The position numbers and the translations under genes were made by a program. A stretch of DNA of 6,635 bases, taken from positions 1 through 6,635 of the forward strand of contig JAAYAE010000113.1 in the NCBI GenBank assembly GCA_012719555.1, read 5' to 3'. The notes below the pieces were generated by a model. The model saw nothing but the letters and a program-made list of their open reading frames with translations. It was not told where the DNA came from and did no database searches. Below are positions 1-6,635 of the stretch, one piece after another; the stretch's first letter is position 1, and each line of letters begins with the position of its first letter. The stretch comes from Acholeplasmataceae bacterium. Lineage in GTDB: Bacteria > Bacillota > Negativicutes > Acidaminococcales > Acidaminococcaceae.

Positions 1-1
1 G

Positions 2-640
2 AAAGAGGACAATCTTAATATCATTACTTCTCAGAAAGGCGGCAGTGACCGTCCGCGCTTGACTAAACCGGTCGAAGCTGCAGCGGCCAACAAAAGTCCA
101 TTTTTTAATTATAGAATTTTTATTCGTGTATTCACGGTTTCTTTACTGCTATTTGTTTGTTTTATGGTTTACTTCTTTTTAACAGGAACCAAGTCGTCAC
201 CTAAACCGGCTAATGGTACCACTGCCTTTACAGATACAATAAAATCAGAACATTCGTCTGATAAGGAAGCTGCTTTAAAAAGTTCTGATAAAATAACGAC
301 CAAAATTACTAACACTGTCAAAGAACTAGTTGAAACAGTTGATAGTAAGGTTGCCACAACTAAGAAAGATCTCACTGCCATAGTTGCTGATCCTGCTAAC
401 AGTGATGATGTAATTGTTCAAATTACTTATAAAGAACCTGTTTGGACAGAAGTAGAGTCCGATGGCAAAACTGTAGAGACAGCTACTATTGCTAAAGGTA
501 CAACTAAGACTTATAAAGCAACCAAAGAAATCAAAGTAAAACTGGGCAGTATTCGTAATGTGGAAATTAAAGTTAATGGTAATGTTGTCCCTTATGGTGA
601 AAAAGAGTGGGGTACCGTTGAAAAGATTTTTAAAAAGTAA
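2..640 (+). CDS. rodZ: RodZ-like cell-shape protein, C-terminal part (5' end outside window)
   Basis: The frame is open from the first bases of the window, so this is the end of a longer gene; 212 residues are visible. Numbering from the codon at base 2, a short cytoplasmic stretch with two arginines precedes one membrane helix at about residues 43-60 (bases 128-181), giving an N-in, C-out topology. A polar Lys/Thr/Ser-rich linker follows, then a C-terminal DUF4115-type beta domain at about residues 136-208, with a Trp followed by a DGK turn, a GTTKTY segment, a KLG strand and a conserved KVNG turn. This helix-linker-DUF4115 order is that of RodZ, which links the MreB cytoskeleton to the wall-elongation machinery. 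The family's N-terminal helix-turn-helix domain should lie just upstream but is not seen. The TTG at base 59 is not taken as the start, because the frame continues upstream and no ribosome binding site precedes it. Family identification is firm; the MreB role is by family. Confidence 0.88.
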   Translation, partial: KEDNLNIITSQKGGSDRPRLTKPVEAAAANKSPFFNYRIFIRVFTVSLLLFVCFMVYFFLTGTKSSPKPANGTTAFTDTIKSEHSSDKEAALKSSDKITTKITNTVKELVETVDSKVATTKKDLTAIVADPANSDDVIVQITYKEPVWTEVESDGKTVETATIAKGTTKTYKATKEIKVKLGSIRNVEIKVNGNVVPYGEKEWGTVEKIFKK

Positions 641-646
641 GTAAAT

Positions 647-653
647 GAAGGAG
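647..653 (+). promoter_or_regulatory. Ribosome binding site of the ygiQ-family gene
   Basis: GAAGGAG lies 5 bases before the ATG at 659 and fixes that start. It sits in an 18-base gap after the rodZ stop codon. Confidence 0.8.
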
Positions 654-658
654 TAAAT

Positions 659-2524
659 ATGAGCGAATTTTTGCCCATTTGTAAAGAAGATATAATAAAA
701 CGTGGTTGGGAGCAAATAGACTTTCTATTTATTAGTGGTGACGCCTATGTTGACCACCCCTCGTTTGCGACGGCAGTTATTTGCCGCGTTTTAGAGGCCC
801 ACGGCTACAAGGTAGCTATTTTACCACAGCCTGATTGGCAGCATAGTGAAAACTTTGCAGCCTTAGGAAAACCGCGTCTCGGAGTTCTTATTTCCGGTGG
901 CAATTTGGATTCGATGTTATGTCACTACACGGCTGCCAGAAAGCCAAGAACGAGAGATAGTTATACAGCAGGCGGAATAATGGGCAAGCGGCCTGATCAT
1001 GCTACAGTAATTTATAGCAAAATCGTAAAGAAACTTTGGCCTGATATTCCTGTTATTATTGGTGGTATAGAAGCAAGCTTGCGACGGTTTGCACATTATG
1101 ATTATTGGGAAAATAAAATATTACCTTCTATACTGATAGATAGTAAGGCTGATTTGCTGGTTTATGGAATGGGTGAGCAGCAAATTGTGGAAATTGCTGA
1201 CTATCTAACCGGAGGCGCTCAGTTAGAAGATATGCACTATATTCGTGGTACAGCTTATTTAACCTCAGAGCTTGTTAATATGGACGAAAAAGCTGTTTTA
1301 TTGCCATCCTATGGTGAGATACAAACGAACAAAGAGCTTTTTGCTAAGGCATTTCAGCTGCAAAGTCAAGAACAGGATCCATTTAATGGAGAAACTGTTA
1401 TACAAAAAAACGGAAATTATTTTGTAGTGCAAAACCCTGCACCATATCCTCTAAGCACAGAAGAGATGGATGCCATTTATGATTTACCATATTGTCGTGA
1501 AGTGCATCCGTCTTATCTTCCTTTAGGTGGAGTTCCTGCAATTGAAGAGGTGCAGTTTAGTATTATAAGTCAGCGTGGCTGTTTTGGTAGTTGTGCATTT
1601 TGTGCAATTCACTCTCATCAGGGACGTATAATTCAAGCACGCAGTCATAATTCAATCTTAGCAGAAGCACGAGCAATTACAGCTTTACCTAATTTCAAGG
1701 GATACATACATGATGTAGGTGGACCGACAGCTAATTTCAGACATCCCTCCTGTGCTAAACAGCTAGAAGTGGGTACCTGCAAAGATAGACAGTGTTTATT
1801 TCCTACCCCATGTCCTAATTTGGATGCTGATCATACGGATTATATTAATTTATTGCGAGAACTACGGGCATTACCGGGGATTAAGAAGGTATTTATTCGC
1901 TCAGGTATTCGCTATGACTACTTACTTGCAGATAAGCAACAAGTCTTTCTAGATGAACTTTGTCGCTACCATATAAGCGGACTATTAAAAATTGCCCCTG
2001 AACATATTTCACCCAAGGTTTTGAAATGTATGGGAAAACCGGGAAAAGATGTTTATTTGAAATTTTCAGAAGTTTTTGATGCAAAAAATAAAGAAATCGG
2101 ATTAAAACAATATTTAGTTCCGTATTTCATTTCTAGTCACCCAGGATGTTCTCTTCATGAGGCAGTAGAACTGGCTGAATTTTTGCGCGATACCGGCAGA
2201 CACCCGGAACAGGTACAAGATTTTATTCCTACTCCAGGTAGTGCTTCAACTGCCATGTATTACTCAGGAGTTGTTCCTGCCACCGGTAAAAAAGTTTATG
2301 TTACGCAAAACCCTCATATGAAGGCTATGCAGAGAGCGCTAATTCAATATAAGAATCCTAAAAATCGCGCCTTAGTAAAAGAAGCATTAGAAGAGACCGG
2401 ACATACAGAGTTGATTGGTACAGATGATAAGTGCCTTTTGCCAGCCTATTTAGGTCGTTCCGGTACAAATAAAAGGACTAAATTTGATGTATACAAAGAT
2501 AGAGTTGGAAAGAAAAAAAGATAG
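659..2524 (+). CDS. ygiQ: YgiQ-family radical SAM protein
   Basis: This 621-residue protein has the full YgiQ architecture. The N-terminal region (about 1-290, Radical_SAM_N type) begins with a Rossmann-like segment resembling cobalamin-binding folds (DFLFISGDAYVDHPSF, 21-36) and includes a GGIEASLRRF motif (135-144). The radical SAM core follows, with the CxxxCxxC cluster ligands at Cys308, Cys312 and Cys315. A second cysteine group (365, 374, 379, 385) lies after the DVGGPTANF motif. Later landmarks are SGIRYDYLL (415-423), KIAPEHIS (444-451) and DFIPTPGSASTAMYY (521-535), the last near the C-terminal DUF3362-type region. The tail is lysine-rich. The family is widespread, but I know of no established reaction or substrate, so none is assigned. 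It should bind a [4Fe-4S] cluster and cleave S-adenosylmethionine. Length fits the shorter, Firmicutes-type members; the E. coli protein is longer. The next gene, 15 bases downstream, encodes another radical SAM enzyme, RimO. Confidence 0.93.
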   Translation: MSEFLPICKEDIIKRGWEQIDFLFISGDAYVDHPSFATAVICRVLEAHGYKVAILPQPDWQHSENFAALGKPRLGVLISGGNLDSMLCHYTAARKPRTRDSYTAGGIMGKRPDHATVIYSKIVKKLWPDIPVIIGGIEASLRRFAHYDYWENKILPSILIDSKADLLVYGMGEQQIVEIADYLTGGAQLEDMHYIRGTAYLTSELVNMDEKAVLLPSYGEIQTNKELFAKAFQLQSQEQDPFNGETVIQKNGNYFVVQNPAPYPLSTEEMDAIYDLPYCREVHPSYLPLGGVPAIEEVQFSIISQRGCFGSCAFCAIHSHQGRIIQARSHNSILAEARAITALPNFKGYIHDVGGPTANFRHPSCAKQLEVGTCKDRQCLFPTPCPNLDADHTDYINLLRELRALPGIKKVFIRSGIRYDYLLADKQQVFLDELCRYHISGLLKIAPEHISPKVLKCMGKPGKDVYLKFSEVFDAKNKEIGLKQYLVPYFISSHPGCSLHEAVELAEFLRDTGRHPEQVQDFIPTPGSASTAMYYSGVVPATGKKVYVTQNPHMKAMQRALIQYKNPKNRALVKEALEETGHTELIGTDDKCLLPAYLGRSGTNKRTKFDVYKDRVGKKKR

Positions 2525-2530
2525 AGAGGG
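2524..2530 (+). promoter_or_regulatory. Ribosome binding site of rimO, overlapping the ygiQ stop
   Basis: GAGAGGG begins on the last base of the ygiQ TAG stop and lies 9 bases before the TTG at 2540. It supports TTG as the rimO start, and its overlap with the stop suggests translational coupling. Confidence 0.65.
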
Positions 2531-2539
2531 TGTAAATTC

Positions 2540-3862
2540 TTGAAAATTGGTGTAATTAGTCTTGGCTGTCCTAAAAATTTGGTGGATTCTGAGATTATGC
2601 TGGGATTAATTAAAAAAAATGAGTGGGGGATTACTAATAATCCTGCTGAAGCTGATATAATAATAATTAATACTTGTGGTTTTATAGCTAGTGCCAAGGA
2701 AGAATCCGTTAATACAATTTTGCAAATGGCCGAATATAAAAAATCCGGACCATGCAAATATTTATTGGTAACAGGTTGCCTGGGGCAGCGTTATGCTGAT
2801 GAGTTGTTTGTCGATTTGCCGGAAGTAGATGCTATAATTGGAACTGAGTGTTATGATGTTATTGGTGACGTTATTAAAAGAGTAACTGCAGGTGAACGTT
2901 TTATACTAATTACTCCGCCTAAAGCATATACACAAGAAACTAAGCGAGTTTTGACTACCCCTGCACATTTTGCTTACTTAAAAATTGCTGAGGGTTGTGA
3001 TAATTGCTGCTCATATTGTGCAATACCACAAATACGTGGACCATATCGCAGCCGTCCTTATGAAGAAATTATTGAAGAGGCTAAAACCCTAGTAACACAG
3101 GGTGTAAAAGAACTTATTTTGGTTGCGCAGGATACAACGCGTTATGGTGAAGAATATTATGGAACTTTGCGGCTACCCGAGTTATTGCGCGATTTGAATG
3201 AAATTGAGAATTTAAAGTGGATTCGTATACTGTATTGCTATCCACAATATTTTACTGAAGAACTTATTGTAACTATGGCAGAATGTGAAAAAATCTGTAA
3301 ATATATTGATATTCCTTTGCAACATGCTAGTGATTCGTTACTTTCTTCTATGAATCGTTATGATACTAAGGCTAATGTAGAACAACTATTAGCGCGTATA
3401 ATGAATAAAATACCTAATATTTGCTTACGTACCACTTTTATAGTAGGCTTTCCCGGTGAAACCAGAGAACAGTTTAAAGAGTTAAAAGAATTTGTAGCTA
3501 AGGAAAAGTTTAATTGTGCAGGTGTTTTCACCTATTCCCAGGAAGAGGGCACTGTTGCCGGTGCAATGGAGAATCAAATACCTGAACCTATAAAAAATGA
3601 ACGCTATCATGAACTTATGGCTCTACAAGCCGAAATATCTGAAGAAATTCAGCAAAGTCGTGAAAGCAGCATAGTTGAAGTCGTAATAGAAGGCTTTGAT
3701 GAAGATAATCCTGATTTAGCTATAGGAAGATCAACTTGGGAAGCCCCTGATATTGACGGTAAAGTATTTGTGGAAAATGCTAAAAATCTTCAAATTGGTG
3801 ATTTTATAAAAGTTAAAATTTTACAAGGATTCACTTATGAAATTGTTGGAGAACCTGTATAA
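2540..3862 (+). CDS. rimO: Ribosomal protein S12 methylthiotransferase RimO
   Basis: RimO adds a methylthio group to the beta carbon of a conserved aspartate in ribosomal protein S12, using two [4Fe-4S] clusters and S-adenosylmethionine. The 440 residues match the usual family length. The N-terminal MTTase domain carries its three cluster ligands at Cys10 (SLGCPKN), Cys46 (NTCGF) and Cys80 (TGCLGQRY). The radical SAM core has Cys153, Cys157 and Cys160, followed by AIPQIRGPYRSRP. Further landmarks are VAQDTTRYG (195-203), PLQHAS (259-264) and VGFPGET (302-308). A TRAM domain ends the protein at about 374-438, containing GRSTWEAPDIDG (396-407). The SLGCPKN start and the acidic TRAM domain fit RimO rather than the tRNA-modifying relatives MiaB and MtaB. 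TTG is chosen as start because it gives the standard N-terminus MKIGVISLGC and has a ribosome binding site. A cysteine (156) sits inside the radical SAM motif, directly before the ligand Cys157. Confidence 0.96.
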   Translation: MKIGVISLGCPKNLVDSEIMLGLIKKNEWGITNNPAEADIIIINTCGFIASAKEESVNTILQMAEYKKSGPCKYLLVTGCLGQRYADELFVDLPEVDAIIGTECYDVIGDVIKRVTAGERFILITPPKAYTQETKRVLTTPAHFAYLKIAEGCDNCCSYCAIPQIRGPYRSRPYEEIIEEAKTLVTQGVKELILVAQDTTRYGEEYYGTLRLPELLRDLNEIENLKWIRILYCYPQYFTEELIVTMAECEKICKYIDIPLQHASDSLLSSMNRYDTKANVEQLLARIMNKIPNICLRTTFIVGFPGETREQFKELKEFVAKEKFNCAGVFTYSQEEGTVAGAMENQIPEPIKNERYHELMALQAEISEEIQQSRESSIVEVVIEGFDEDNPDLAIGRSTWEAPDIDGKVFVENAKNLQIGDFIKVKILQGFTYEIVGEPV

Positions 3863-3863
3863 T

Positions 3864-3870
3864 AAGGAGG
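3864..3870 (+). promoter_or_regulatory. Ribosome binding site of cinA
   Basis: AAGGAGG, a near-perfect anti-16S match, lies 9 bases before the GTG at 3880 and directly follows the rimO stop. It decides in favour of the GTG start. Confidence 0.85.
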
Positions 3871-3879
3871 GTATTTTAA

Positions 3880-5127
3880 GTGATTGTCGAAGTTATAAAT
3901 ACCGGTACTGAATTATTGCTTGGGGATATTCTTAATACAAATTTTCAATATCTTTCGCAAAAACTCAATGAAAATGGATTTGATGTCCTTTATCAGACTA
4001 CAGTTGGTGATAACGAACAACGTCTCCTAGACGTTTTAAACATAGCACTAGAGCGTGCTGATATAGTGATCACAACTGGTGGATTAGGTCCGACTAGGGG
4101 AGATATTACAGCTGATACTGTAGCAAAATGTTTACATTTGCCTTTAGAATTGCATCAACCAAGTTTAGACAAAATAAAAGACTATTTTGGCAAAAAAGAC
4201 ATTGCAATGCCTGCAAACAATATTAATCAAGCTATGATTCCTAAAGGCGCTCATATTTTAAAAAATGATGTTGGAACCGCTCCAGGGATGGTTGTTAAGA
4301 CCAAGAATGGCAAATTAGTCATTTTATTACCGGGGCCGCCTAATGAAATGAAGCACGTTACTACCTTACAAATGCTTCCGTATTTGGAAAAACATTGCAA
4401 ACAACAAGCCATTATTCATTCTAAAGTTTTGCATTTGCGGGGTATGGGTGAATCTACAGTTGCAACTAAATTGGATGATATAATTATCAACCAAACTAAT
4501 CCTACCATTGCCATATATGCTCGGCAGGGCGAAATTATCATAAGAATAACCGCGAAAAGCCCTACTTTAGACATAGCTCAGAATTTGATTGCTGAGATGG
4601 AAAAACAGGTGCGTGAGCGTTTAAATAAATTTATTTTTGGTGTAGACGATGAAACATTAGCAAAAGCATTGGGTAGAGAACTTACCAGAGGTAACTATAC
4701 TATTTCTTTTGCGGAATCTTGCACTGGTGGGTTAGCCACAAGTATGTTAACAGACATTCCCGGAAGCTCTAACTATTTATTGGGATCTGTGGTATCATAT
4801 AGTAACATGGCTAAGTCCAAATTAATTAATGTAAAACAAGAAACTTTAGATGAATATGGAGCCGTAAGTCAACAAGTAGCTTGCCAAATGGCTGAAGGTG
4901 TTCGCAACCTTTTTGGCACTACTATTGGCGTGGGTATAACCGGCATAGCCGGTCCTGGAGGAGGTAGCGATTCAAAACCCTTAGGCTTAATATATATTTC
5001 TGTAGCTAATGAAAAAGGAACTGTATGGGAGAAGAACAATTTCAATGGCTCCCGTAGTGATAATAAATTGCGTAGCGTTATGGCCGCTTTTTCTTTGGCG
5101 ATAGACAAATTAAATGAATTAAAATAG
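3880..5127 (+). CDS. cinA: CinA: MPT-binding-like domain plus nicotinamide-nucleotide amidohydrolase
   Basis: This 415-residue protein is a full-length two-domain CinA. The N-terminal domain (about 1-165) is of the MoaB/MogA molybdopterin-binding-like fold, starting EVINTGTELLLG and carrying TTGGLGPTRGDIT (65-77) and LLPGPPNEM (149-157). In characterised homologues this half hydrolyses ADP-ribose. A middle linker domain follows (about 180-255). The C-terminal domain (about 262-412) is the PncC-type NMN deamidase, converting nicotinamide mononucleotide to nicotinic acid mononucleotide for NAD recycling. It shows AESCTGG (278-284) with the expected catalytic serine Ser280, VSYSNMAK with a conserved lysine at 312, and GITGIAGPGGG (352-362). 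All C-terminal signature motifs are intact, so I expect activity. The protein is cytoplasmic. The GTG start gives the canonical N-terminus. In many Firmicutes cinA lies between pgsA and recA, often linked to competence; here rimO precedes it and a helicase gene follows, so a competence role is not supported by the visible context. Confidence 0.96.
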   Translation: MIVEVINTGTELLLGDILNTNFQYLSQKLNENGFDVLYQTTVGDNEQRLLDVLNIALERADIVITTGGLGPTRGDITADTVAKCLHLPLELHQPSLDKIKDYFGKKDIAMPANNINQAMIPKGAHILKNDVGTAPGMVVKTKNGKLVILLPGPPNEMKHVTTLQMLPYLEKHCKQQAIIHSKVLHLRGMGESTVATKLDDIIINQTNPTIAIYARQGEIIIRITAKSPTLDIAQNLIAEMEKQVRERLNKFIFGVDDETLAKALGRELTRGNYTISFAESCTGGLATSMLTDIPGSSNYLLGSVVSYSNMAKSKLINVKQETLDEYGAVSQQVACQMAEGVRNLFGTTIGVGITGIAGPGGGSDSKPLGLIYISVANEKGTVWEKNNFNGSRSDNKLRSVMAAFSLAIDKLNELK

Positions 5128-5131
5128 GAGG
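5126..5131 (+). promoter_or_regulatory. Ribosome binding site of the helicase gene, overlapping the cinA stop
   Basis: AGGAGG starts within the cinA TAG stop and lies only 4 bases before the ATG at 5136. The short spacing and overlap suggest that helicase translation is coupled to termination on cinA. Confidence 0.8.
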
Positions 5132-5135
5132 TACT

Positions 5136-6635
5136 ATGACAAACAGTACAAAAGAGCTTTTTGGCGATTTGCTTTTAGACAAAAAAATCGTAGCAGCATT
5201 AACAGATATGGGATTTGAAGAACCATCACCCATACAAAGAGAAACTATTCCACTATGCCTGGCCGGAGAAGATGTAATAGGCCAAGCACAAACAGGTACA
5301 GGTAAAACTGCAGCCTTTGGTATTCCCATTATTCAAAATCTTACGGATCATAAACATATTCAAGCTTTAATTATGACTCCGACGCGTGAGCTGGCGATTC
5401 AGGTTTCTGAAGAAGTTGGTAAAATCGGTCGCACTAATCACGTGAAAGCATTACCGGTTTATGGTGGACAACCAATAGACCGTCAAATCAGGGCGTTGCG
5501 CTCCGGTGTAAATATTGTTATTGGAACACCAGGTAGATTGCTTGATCATTTACGCAGAGGAACAATAAAATTAGATCACATTAAATTCTTGGTTGTTGAT
5601 GAAGCCGATGAAATGTTAGACATGGGTTTTGTTGATGATATGGAAGAGATTATGAAAAATCTTCCTGTAGATCGCCAAACTATGTTATTTTCTGCAACTA
5701 TGCCAAGACCAATTTTGAGTTTGACTAAAAAATACATGAAAGCTCCAAAGCTGATTGCTATCCACAAAGAGATTGTTACGGCTCCTTTAATTGATCAATT
5801 TTATTATGAGACGAAAGATAAAGTTGACGGCTTGAGCCGTATCCTCGATGTAGAAACTAATTGCAAGATGATTGTTTTCTGTCGTACTAAAAAAGGTGTC
5901 GATGAATTAGTAATAGCTTTGGGAACCCGTGGCTATTTAGCCGAAGGTTTACATGGGGATTTAAGCCAAAATCAACGTGACCGCGTAATGAAGAAATTCC
6001 GTGCAGGTCGTGCAGATATTTTGATAGCAACTGATGTAGCAGCTCGTGGGTTGGATATAGAAAACATTTCACATGTAGTAAATTTTGATATTCCACAAGA
6101 TCCTGAAAGCTATGTTCATCGTATTGGCAGAACAGGCCGTGCAGGTAATAGTGGTATTGCTATTACTTTTATAACGCCTAGGGAGTTCCGTCAACTAAAA
6201 TTGATTGAGCGCACCGTAAAAACAAAAATCGTCCGTAGTCAATTGCCTACAGATGCCAATGTTTTAGAGCGTCAAAGGGAGCAAATTGTATCTAAAATGC
6301 AAAGTGTTTTAGATCAAGCTAACTACAAAGACTACATGAGTATTGTGGAAACCTTGCAAAAAGATTACAATGCGGAAGAAATTGCTGCCGCTGCGTTAAA
6401 ACTAATGCAAGAAGGGGTTAAAGCTTTAGAAGCACCGGCTGAAAGTAGATCAGCATCTGCTGATCTAGATAATACAGGCGGCAGACCAGGTATGGTCCGC
6501 ATGTTTATTAATGTTGGCCGCAGCCAGAAAATCACTGTAAAGGATATTGCACAAGCAATTGCTATTGAGGCAGATATTCCAGGCAAAGATATTGGCTTAA
6601 TCAATATTTATGATAAATTTAGCTTTGTAGAAATA
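5136..6635 (+). CDS. cshA: DEAD-box ATP-dependent RNA helicase, CshA/DeaD type (3' end outside window)
   Basis: The frame is open for 500 codons to the right edge without a stop. All DEAD-box motifs are intact: Q motif with Gln34, motif I AQTGTGKT (51-58), Ia PTREL (82-86), Ib TPGR (131-134), II DEAD (155-158), III SAT (186-188), IV region IVFCRTK (246-252), V ATDVAARGLDI (298-308) and VI HRIGRTGR (328-335). A helical segment follows, then a Ser/Ala/Asp linker (about 433-449) and a DbpA-like RNA-binding domain from about 452, including IPGKDIGLINIYDKFSFVE (481-499). The family unwinds short RNA duplexes in an ATP-dependent way and acts in RNA decay, ribosome assembly and cold adaptation; which of these applies here is not shown. 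The DbpA-like domain appears nearly complete at the edge, so probably only a few residues or a basic tail are missing. CshA is chosen over DeaD or DbpA only from the likely Firmicutes origin. The start overlaps closely with the cinA end, implying the same transcript. Confidence 0.95.
   Translation, partial: MTNSTKELFGDLLLDKKIVAALTDMGFEEPSPIQRETIPLCLAGEDVIGQAQTGTGKTAAFGIPIIQNLTDHKHIQALIMTPTRELAIQVSEEVGKIGRTNHVKALPVYGGQPIDRQIRALRSGVNIVIGTPGRLLDHLRRGTIKLDHIKFLVVDEADEMLDMGFVDDMEEIMKNLPVDRQTMLFSATMPRPILSLTKKYMKAPKLIAIHKEIVTAPLIDQFYYETKDKVDGLSRILDVETNCKMIVFCRTKKGVDELVIALGTRGYLAEGLHGDLSQNQRDRVMKKFRAGRADILIATDVAARGLDIENISHVVNFDIPQDPESYVHRIGRTGRAGNSGIAITFITPREFRQLKLIERTVKTKIVRSQLPTDANVLERQREQIVSKMQSVLDQANYKDYMSIVETLQKDYNAEEIAAAALKLMQEGVKALEAPAESRSASADLDNTGGRPGMVRMFINVGRSQKITVKDIAQAIAIEADIPGKDIGLINIYDKFSFVEI
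6446..6467 (+). repeat. Perfect inverted repeat inside the helicase linker
   Basis: Two 10-base arms, TAGATCAGCA and TGCTGATCTA, are exact reverse complements separated by TC. As RNA this would fold as a 9-bp stem with an ATCT loop. It lies in the codons for the low-complexity linker before the DbpA-like domain (about residues 437-444). No T-run follows, so it does not look like an intrinsic terminator. Function unknown. Confidence 0.75.

Larger units (their letters stand above)
2..6635 (+). other. Probable single operon, rodZ-ygiQ-rimO-cinA-helicase
   Basis: All five genes run in the same direction with gaps of 18, 15, 17 and 8 bases. I see no terminator hairpin with a T-run and no credible promoter in any gap. 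The promoter should lie left of the window and the terminator right of it. Internal promoters within coding sequence cannot be excluded. Confidence 0.7.

Noticed and set aside
59..640. A complete small membrane protein starting at the TTG at base 59
   Set aside because: The frame stays open to the left edge, no ribosome binding site precedes the TTG, and the domain order is that of the second half of RodZ.
326..715. Minus-strand open frame of 129 codons across the rodZ-ygiQ junction
   Set aside because: It lies antisense to two well-supported genes, its Phe/Tyr/Asn-rich composition is that of reversed AT-rich coding DNA, and no family is recognisable.
2513..2519. Run of seven A near the end of ygiQ as a slippage site
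   Set aside because: It encodes the Lys-rich tail in an AT-rich gene, and the stop is only a few bases away, so any slippage would change very little protein.
2446..2757. Minus-strand open frame of 103 codons across the ygiQ-rimO junction
   Set aside because: It is antisense to the conserved ends of both genes and has no recognisable motif.
3520..3533. Small hairpin AGGTG-TTTT-CACCT inside rimO
   Set aside because: A 5-base stem in coding sequence is expected by chance and is not followed by a T-run.
4072..4110. GLGPTRGDIT in CinA in place of the common GLGPTxDDxT form
   Set aside because: The aspartate aligned with the MoaB/MogA-type motif is kept (Asp75), and I believe the Gly variant occurs in other CinA proteins, so this is not evidence of a lost activity.
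4939..4953. Inverted repeat ACCGGC-ATA-GCCGGT inside cinA
   Set aside because: It encodes the conserved GITGIAGPG motif, so codon constraint explains it; the arms are short and no T-run follows.
5095..5125. Possible promoter before the helicase gene (TTGGCG and TAAAAT, 19 bases apart)
   Set aside because: The match is poor, the spacing is long, and transcription from it would start after the ribosome binding site. AT-rich coding DNA makes such -10 matches common.

Overview
The window is an AT-rich stretch from a bacterium, with five genes packed head to tail on the + strand and gaps of only 8 to 18 bases. Gene content suggests a low-GC Firmicutes-type anaerobe. RodZ and CinA sit together, as in the Firmicutes ymfM(rodZ)-pgsA-cinA-recA neighbourhood, and RimO and YgiQ, both oxygen-sensitive Fe-S radical SAM enzymes, are added. 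A Negativicutes or Clostridia member is my best guess, from context and protein style rather than any marker gene.

Layout: (1) the C-terminal part of RodZ, cut by the left edge (2-640); (2) a YgiQ-family radical SAM protein (659-2524); (3) RimO, the methylthiotransferase for ribosomal protein S12 (2540-3862, TTG start); (4) two-domain CinA, with a molybdopterin-binding-like domain plus an NMN amidohydrolase domain (3880-5127, GTG start); (5) a DEAD-box RNA helicase of CshA/DeaD type with a DbpA-like RNA-binding tail (5136 to the right edge, cut at its 3' end). Each complete start has a good Shine-Dalgarno sequence; two of these overlap the preceding stop codon. No promoter, terminator, RNA gene, mobile element or CRISPR array is visible. 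This looks like the interior of one operon.

The genes are housekeeping functions: cell shape (RodZ), ribosome modification (RimO), NAD/nucleotide salvage (CinA) and RNA remodelling (helicase), plus one enzyme family of unknown reaction (YgiQ). I found no convincing undescribed system. The points most worth a second look are a perfect 22-base palindrome in the helicase linker, a second cysteine cluster in YgiQ, the pairing of two radical SAM enzymes, and the absence of pgsA and recA from their usual places next to cinA.
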